NCBI RefSeq assembly: GCF_014892575.1
Contig: NZ_JADBGI010000009.1
Coordinates: 1-64,000, forward strand
Source: Nocardiopsis coralli
GTDB taxonomy: Bacteria; Actinomycetota; Actinomycetes; Streptosporangiales; Streptosporangiaceae
Reading direction: 5' to 3'
DNA: 64,000 nucleotides
In this document: positions 59,410 through 64,000 of the stretch, one piece after another
Layout of the letters: each line of letters opens with the position of its first letter
How positions within the stretch are numbered: position 1 is the first letter of the stretch
Position numbers and translations under genes: made by a program
The notes under the pieces: generated by a model
Database searches by the model: none
Seen by the model: only the letters and a program-made list of their open reading frames with translations
What the model was told of the DNA's origin: nothing

Positions 59410-59560
59410 GCTCGTCCTCGTCGTTGCCGGTGCGCCGTCAGCGTCGACGCACGAGATCGGTTCCGGGCACCGCTCACCGATGCCCGTCTGTGGAGTACAT
59501 CACCGTGCCGGGTGCGCCAACCAGCACGTGATGACATGAAGAGGTTTCGGAACCACGCGC

Positions 59561-59588
59561 TACAGTTGGTCGTTTCCTACAAACGACC
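59561..59588 (+). promoter_or_regulatory. Dyad GGTCGTTT-N5-AAACGACC in the xdh/pucR control region
   Basis: Perfect 8-bp arms lie at 59568-59575 and 59581-59588. The sequence TACAGT (59561-59566), a plausible -10 for pucR, directly precedes the dyad, so a bound protein would sit over the transcription start. PucR is the natural candidate, controlling its own gene and the divergent xdh operon. Confidence 0.65.
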
Positions 59589-59623
59589 GAAAGCCCGCCA
59601 CAGCACCCCCGGAGCCCCAGAGG

Positions 59624-61204
59624 ATGTCCATGCAGATCAGCGAACTGATCGCCGTCAAACAGCTGCGTCTGCGCTTTCTGACAGGCGCCGAGCACGCCCA
59701 CCGCACCATCCGGTGGGCCTACACCACCGACCTGCTCGAACCCGCTCGCTACCTGCGCGGCGGGGAGTTCGTCCTCACCGGGATGATGTGGCACCACACG
59801 CCCGAGGACTCCGAGACCTTCGTGTCCTCGGTCGTGGAGGCCGGGGCCGTGGCCGTGGGCGCCGGAACCGCCCTGGGCGAGGTCCCGTCCGACCTGGTCG
59901 CCGCCTGTCAGAGACACGACGTCCCCCTGGTGGAGGTGCCCACCGACACCTCGTTCGGCGCCGTCACCGAAGAGGTCCTGCGCTCGCTGACACAGCACCG
60001 TTTCACCACCATCGCCGAGACCCGCGACCGCCACCGCCGCCTCATGGACGACCTGGCCGCCGGCGCCGACTTCCCCTCCGCCTTCGCCGACGCCGCCACC
60101 CAGGCCGGGCTGCGTGCCTGGGTGGTCTCCTCCACCGGTCGCCCCGTGGCCTCCTCCGGCGCACCCCTGGCCCCCCAGGAGGCCGACGACCTGGCCGCAC
60201 GTGCCCTGACCTGGTCGGCCTTCCCCCACACCACCCACCTGTCCGACCCCGACCACACCACGGTCACCGTCTGGCCCGTGCAGAGCAAGGACTCCCACCC
60301 CCTGGCCACCTGGCTCCTGGTGTGCGCCGGAGACCAGACCGACTGGGACACCGAACGGCACGAGGCGGTCGCCGAACTCACCTCCATGGCCGTCCTGGGC
60401 CGCAGCCGCAGCGACGAACACGCCCTCACCCAGGCCCGCCACCTGGAGGGCCTGCCCCGCCTGCTGGCCGCCCAGCGCTTCGACGAGGTCACCGCCCTCA
60501 TGCAGGGCGTGGGCCCCACCGACGCCGACCACGAGACCGGACACGTCGTCGTCAGCGCCGCCATGCTGCCCGAACCCCGCGTGCCCGACCTGGCCCGGCG
60601 CGTGCTCACCGAACTGGTCGCCACCTACCCCGGGACCGTCGTCACCGGCGACCACGACGCCCTGGCCGTCGTGCCGGTCACCGAGACCGGCGGGGCCGCC
60701 CGCGAACGCGCCGACCGCATCCGCGCCGATCTGGTCCACCGCGCACGCGTGCTGGAGGGCGGACTGCTCGACCACCGCCTGGCCGTGGGGCTCAGCTCCG
60801 CCGCCCGAGGCGTGGCCGAGCTGCGCGGCGCCGCCGTCGAGGCCCGCCACGCCCGCCGCCTGGCCGAACTGCGCGGCGGACGCTCGCGTGTGATCGCCGG
60901 CGCGGAGATCGACTCCCACGAACTCCTGCTCGCCTCGGTCCCCGAGGAGGTCCAGTCCTCCTACCGCGACCGCCTGCTGGGCCCGCTGCTGGCGTACGAC
61001 CGCGACCACCGCTCCGAGCTCGTCGACACCCTCCAGCGCTTCCTCGACCACTCCGGGTCCTGGCAGCGCTGCGCCGCCGCCATGCACGTGCACGTCAACA
61101 CCCTGCGCTACCGCATCGGCCGTATCGAGGAGATCACCGGACGCGACCTGAGCAGCCTCGAACACCGCGTCGACCTCTTCCTCGCCCTCAAACTCCGCGA
61201 GTAG
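59624..61204 (+). CDS. pucR: PucR-family transcriptional regulator of purine catabolism
   Basis: Regulator of 526 residues. The N-terminal PucR domain (about 1-125) begins MQISELIAVKQLRLRFLTGAEHAHRTIRWAYTTDL (part) and senses a purine metabolite in the family. A central GGDEF-like CdaR region follows, and the C-terminal helix-turn-helix is WQRCAAAMHVHVNTLRYRIGRIEEITG near 480-506. Transcribed away from the xdh operon, it should control that operon and the permease. A second ATG six bases in, with AGAGG ahead, is an equally likely start. Confidence 0.9.
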   Translation: MSMQISELIAVKQLRLRFLTGAEHAHRTIRWAYTTDLLEPARYLRGGEFVLTGMMWHHTPEDSETFVSSVVEAGAVAVGAGTALGEVPSDLVAACQRHDVPLVEVPTDTSFGAVTEEVLRSLTQHRFTTIAETRDRHRRLMDDLAAGADFPSAFADAATQAGLRAWVVSSTGRPVASSGAPLAPQEADDLAARALTWSAFPHTTHLSDPDHTTVTVWPVQSKDSHPLATWLLVCAGDQTDWDTERHEAVAELTSMAVLGRSRSDEHALTQARHLEGLPRLLAAQRFDEVTALMQGVGPTDADHETGHVVVSAAMLPEPRVPDLARRVLTELVATYPGTVVTGDHDALAVVPVTETGGAARERADRIRADLVHRARVLEGGLLDHRLAVGLSSAARGVAELRGAAVEARHARRLAELRGGRSRVIAGAEIDSHELLLASVPEEVQSSYRDRLLGPLLAYDRDHRSELVDTLQRFLDHSGSWQRCAAAMHVHVNTLRYRIGRIEEITGRDLSSLEHRVDLFLALKLRE

Positions 61205-61254
61205 GCGGCGCCCCGGCCGCGGACTGTCGTGGCCCCGGCGTAGGGTCACCGGCC

Positions 61255-61956
61255 ATGAACTTCGATCCCGCCACCGCGCACCACACCGGAACCGATCTGA
61301 GCGGGGCCGACCTGCGCCAGGTGCTGGCCGGCGCCGCGCCCGAACCCCTCGTCCTGACCGGCTGCGACCTCTCCGAGGCCGACCTGCGCGGTACCGACCT
61401 GGCCGGCGCCACCTTCGCCGACTGCCGCCTGGACGGGGCCCGCCTCGAACGCGCCGTGCTGGAGGGTGCCCGCTTCACCGGGGGCAGCGCCGCCGGGGCC
61501 GCGTTCTCCCACAGCGACTGCACCGACGCCCGCTTCGAACGCGTGGACCTGGCCAACACGCACTTCCAGGGCGCCCTGCTCACCGACACCGCCTTCACCG
61601 GATGCCGTATGACCGGCGCCAACCTGACCGGCCTGCGGGGGATCGGCCACACCTTCTCCCAGTGCAACCTCATGCTCGCCCGCTGCAAGGGGCTGTCGTT
61701 GCGCGGACAGACCCTGGAAGGGCTGCGCCTGGACGAGGCCGACCTGTCCGCCGCCGACCTGCGCCAGACCGTGTGGAGCGACTCGCGTCTGCGCGGGGCC
61801 ACCTGGGTCGCGGCCGACTTCACCGGCGCCGACCTGCGCGGGGCGGACCTGGGGGAGCCCACCCTCACCGAGGCCGGGGCGCTGCGCGGCGCGAGCATCA
61901 CCCCCGCCCAGGCCGGCACCATCCTGGCGGGGATCGGTCTGACCGTGGTCACCTGA
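61255..61956 (+). CDS. Pentapeptide-repeat protein
   Basis: Protein of 233 residues made of A(D/N)LxG-type pentapeptide repeats from about residue 17 to 205 (for example DLSGADLRQV, DLSEADLRGTDLAGATF, DLRGADLGEP), predicted to form a right-handed beta helix. Some members (Qnr, MfpA) mimic DNA and protect gyrase from quinolones, but nothing here proves that role. The gene stands alone 50 bases after pucR. The repeats include several TxCxL units with Cys in the core. Confidence 0.85.
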   Translation: MNFDPATAHHTGTDLSGADLRQVLAGAAPEPLVLTGCDLSEADLRGTDLAGATFADCRLDGARLERAVLEGARFTGGSAAGAAFSHSDCTDARFERVDLANTHFQGALLTDTAFTGCRMTGANLTGLRGIGHTFSQCNLMLARCKGLSLRGQTLEGLRLDEADLSAADLRQTVWSDSRLRGATWVAADFTGADLRGADLGEPTLTEAGALRGASITPAQAGTILAGIGLTVVT

Positions 61957-62195
61957 GCCCGGGCCCGGTGCGCCGGGCACTCGGATTCCCGCAAGGGGAT
62001 CTACACCGTCAAGGTGGCCGAGCTGTTCCATCGCAGCCGCCCACTCCGGGGCGGGAGAGCGCATGACCCCAACACACAAGAGCGTCCCGCGCAGTCGCCA
62101 CCGGGCCGGTGAACCAGGGACGTGACGTGGCACGACGAGCGGCGCAACCAGGGACCGGTAACGGCAGTTCGCCGTCGCGGCGGGGGAGAGGCCCC

Positions 62196-63122
62196 TCAGG
62201 CCCCCAACGCCTCGGCGACCGCCACCGGCACCGGCGGCAGGCCGTGCCCGCCGTCCTCCAGCGCCCACACACACTCCTGCAACACCCGCACCAGCGTCCA
62301 CGCCCGCGCCCGGTCCCGCTCCAGACCGGCCGCCTCGGCCAACAGCTCCATGCGCCGGCGTGCCTCCCGGCCCGGATCCCCGGTGGCCACCGCCTCCTCC
62401 CACCGGTTGTGCAGGCACGGCCACAGGTCGAACCCCCCGTCCCCGGCCAGGGGCTTGGGGTCGATGGCCACCCACGGCTCGCGCTCGGCCCCCGGCAACG
62501 GCGCCAACACGTTCGCGAAGTGCAGGTCCCAGTGGAGCAACGCCCCACCCGGCTCGGCCGAGACCTCCCGCGCCCGCGCCGCCAGCCCCACCAACCGGGC
62601 CCGCCCCGACTCCGCTCCCATCGTCCGGGACAGATGATCGGCCCGCCCGGCCAGGTCCCGCGCCTCCTCGCCCAGACCCCGTATCCCCGCAGGGGCCGGG
62701 ACCGCGTGCAGGCGCGCCAGCAACCCGCCCACACGCTCCAGCGCGGCATCCAGGTCCACCCGTTCCAGGTTCCGCTCCGGATCCAGCGCCTCCAACAGCA
62801 GCGCACCCGTGCCCGGGTCGTCGTCGAGCAACCGCACCGCGCCCCGGCCGTCCCAGGCCCGCAACGCCACCGGTTCACCCGCCGTCTCGGCGTCCAGCGG
62901 CTGCATCTTCAACACCGCCCGGCCCCCGCCCGGCAACCACACCGGAACCACGAGCGCGACCATCCCGTGCAGGACCGGCCCCCGCACCCGGAGCCCCCAC
63001 ACCCGCAGCCGGGCGGAGGTCAGCTCCGCGAGCCCGTCGGCCCAGGACGCCCCCGCGTGTCGGCGCAGGTGGGCGTCCAGGGCCGCAGGGACCCGCACCT
63101 CGGGGGAGGGGCTCGGACTCAC
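62196..63122 (-). CDS. APH(6)/hydroxyurea phosphotransferase-family kinase
   Basis: Cytosolic kinase of 308 residues in the aminoglycoside phosphotransferase fold, closest in pattern to the APH(6)/Hur family (streptomycin 6-kinase, hydroxyurea kinase). Marks are AVLKMQPLDAETAGEPVALRAWDG for nucleotide binding, the catalytic loop HWDLHFANVL and the Mg-binding AIDPKPLAGDGGFDLWP. The GTG start overlaps the stop of the upstream xylanase gene (GTGA). Many genomic members have no known resistance role. Confidence 0.85.
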   Translation of the reverse strand: MSPSPSPEVRVPAALDAHLRRHAGASWADGLAELTSARLRVWGLRVRGPVLHGMVALVVPVWLPGGGRAVLKMQPLDAETAGEPVALRAWDGRGAVRLLDDDPGTGALLLEALDPERNLERVDLDAALERVGGLLARLHAVPAPAGIRGLGEEARDLAGRADHLSRTMGAESGRARLVGLAARAREVSAEPGGALLHWDLHFANVLAPLPGAEREPWVAIDPKPLAGDGGFDLWPCLHNRWEEAVATGDPGREARRRMELLAEAAGLERDRARAWTLVRVLQECVWALEDGGHGLPPVPVAVAEALGA

Positions 63123-64000
63123 CGCGCGGCCCCGCGCCGGCGCGCCTCCCGATGGCGGCTCAGCGCGTCGACCATCCCGCTGCGCGCGGGCTTGGGCACG
63201 TAGTCCTCGTCGAAGGGCAACGCGTCCGTCGTGCCCGGGAACCACTCGGGCACCCACGAGTGGTGGTCGGCCACACCCCAGACCGTCACACCCGGGCAGC
63301 GCGCCACCTCCAGGCAGGCCTCGACCACCCGCCGGTACTCCTCGCCCTGGGCCTGGATCTCCTCCTCGCCCGCCGGATCGGGGATCCGCACGTCCAGCTC
63401 GGAGATGGTCACCTCGAGGCCCAGGTCGGTGAAGCGCTCCATCTGCTCCACCAGGTCCTCGGGCACCTGCCCGTGAACGAAATGGCTCTGGAAACCGATC
63501 CCGTGCAGTGGCACGTCCCGCTCCACCAGGTCCGAGGCCAACTCGTACAGCGCATCGGACTTGTCACCGCCGCCCTCGACGTTGAACTCGTTGATGTAGA
63601 GCTTGGCCTCCGGGTCCACCGCGTTGGCCGTCCACAGCGCATCGGCGATGTAGTCCTCGCCGAACACCTCCAGCCACAGGTTCTCCCGCAGCTCCGGACC
63701 GTCGTCCTCGAAGGGCTCGTTGATCACGTCCCAGGACTCCATCCGGCCCTGGTAACGCCCCAGCAGCGCCTCGGCGTGCTCCTGCACCACCTCGCGCAGC
63801 TCCTCTTCCTCCCAGTCGCCCTCCTCCAACCACTCCGGCAGCTGGTTGTGCCACATCAACGTGTGCCCGCGCATCGACATCCCGTGCTCGTCGGCGAAGT
63901 CCACCAACGCGTCCGGGCCCTCGAAGTCGAACTCGCCGCGCTCGGGCTGGACCAGCGACCACTTCATCGTGTTCTCGGCCGTCATCGACGTGTAGTTGCC
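63119..64000 (-). CDS. Endo-1,4-beta-xylanase, GH10 (5' end outside the window)
   Basis: C-terminal 294 or so residues of a glycoside hydrolase family 10 catalytic domain; the gene runs past the end of the window, so its start and any signal peptide are not visible. It includes MTAENTMKWSLVQPERGEF, GHTLMWHNQLPEWL, the acid/base Glu in WDVINEPF, the nucleophile Glu in TISELDVR and VTVWGVADHHSW (substrate-binding Trp). It cleaves xylan outside the cell. No carbohydrate-binding domain follows. The coupling to a phosphotransferase gene is odd. Confidence 0.92.
   Translation of the reverse strand, partial: GNYTSMTAENTMKWSLVQPERGEFDFEGPDALVDFADEHGMSMRGHTLMWHNQLPEWLEEGDWEEEELREVVQEHAEALLGRYQGRMESWDVINEPFEDDGPELRENLWLEVFGEDYIADALWTANAVDPEAKLYINEFNVEGGGDKSDALYELASDLVERDVPLHGIGFQSHFVHGQVPEDLVEQMERFTDLGLEVTISELDVRIPDPAGEEEIQAQGEEYRRVVEACLEVARCPGVTVWGVADHHSWVPEWFPGTTDALPFDEDYVPKPARSGMVDALSRHREARRRGAAR

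Noticed and set aside
61255..61956. Qnr-type quinolone resistance protein
   Set aside because: Pentapeptide repeats alone do not show gyrase protection; the repeat pattern is not distinctive of Qnr or MfpA.
58618..61956. Very long plus-strand frame covering the xdh FAD gene and pucR
   Set aside because: It is an Arg/Pro-rich shadow frame caused by high GC; only its last 233 codons, the pentapeptide-repeat gene, are real.

Overview
The window is about 72% GC by eye, with GTG and TTG starts, many 4-bp start/stop overlaps and dense operons. Families such as the SPFH-ribbon-helix-helix pair, a PucR-controlled xanthine dehydrogenase and an actinobacterial STAS antagonist point to an actinomycete chromosome. 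Nocardiopsis or a relative in Streptosporangiales is my best guess; this is inference from gene style, not from a marker gene. I see no rRNA, tRNA, CRISPR array, insertion sequence or phage gene.

Layout. 1-931: no convincing gene; several families of short repeats. 932-10129 (minus): a nine-gene catabolic operon: lactate/malate dehydrogenase, TRAP transporter (P, Q, M), L-fuconate dehydratase, two FAH-family enzymes, an SDR and an FCD-type GntR regulator. It predicts uptake of L-fuconate (perhaps also D-arabinonate) and cleavage to pyruvate and lactate, with the dehydrogenase recovering the lactate. Three different tandem repeats (17, 15 and 30 bp periods) crowd its 3' end. 10287-17362: MHS-type transporter, P-loop kinase, DUF4916 protein, STAS protein, a YdbS/YdbT-like PH-domain pair, and an SPFH-RHH pair. 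17401-21220: tripartite tricarboxylate transporter (TctCBA) with a divergent IclR regulator. 21247-22214: a decayed patch holding the 5' end of a beta-keto-acid cleavage enzyme gene, an SDR lacking its N-terminus and the DNA-binding end of a LacI regulator.

22426-30394 (plus): a six-gene peptide/opine-type ABC import operon with a cytoplasmic CocE/S15 hydrolase and a TetR regulator. 30436-34370: FAD dehydrogenase, zinc alcohol dehydrogenase behind a TetR-type operator, and a dimethylargininase-like enzyme. 34389-38935: IclR regulator and 2-hydroxycarboxylate transporter facing a class III CoA-transferase and an HMG-CoA-lyase-type enzyme. The two divergent units carry related operator-like palindromes, which suggests one regulon that imports, activates and cleaves a hydroxy acid. 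39102-44816: TetR and GAF regulators, a lipoprotein, a PLP aminotransferase and a D-Ala-D-Ala ligase family protein. 44905-48494: a PaoABC/CO-dehydrogenase-like molybdenum enzyme in which the Fe-S subunit is fused to the Mo subunit. 48700-52326: a dicarboxylate symporter and a membrane Ser/Thr kinase. 52636-61204: a purine regulon (AzgA-type permease, xanthine dehydrogenase in three subunits, 8-oxoguanine deaminase, PucR). 61255-64000: pentapeptide-repeat protein, APH(6)-type kinase and a GH10 xylanase cut by the window edge.

Seven solute-transport families lie in about 48 kb, most beside a dedicated regulator, so this reads as a nutrient-scavenging part of the chromosome. No wholly new system is certain. 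The strongest leads are the pentapeptide array inside the GntR effector domain, the fuconate/arabinonate operon with two FAH enzymes, the paired-operator hydroxy-acid regulon, and the deletion-scarred 21.2-22.2 kb patch.
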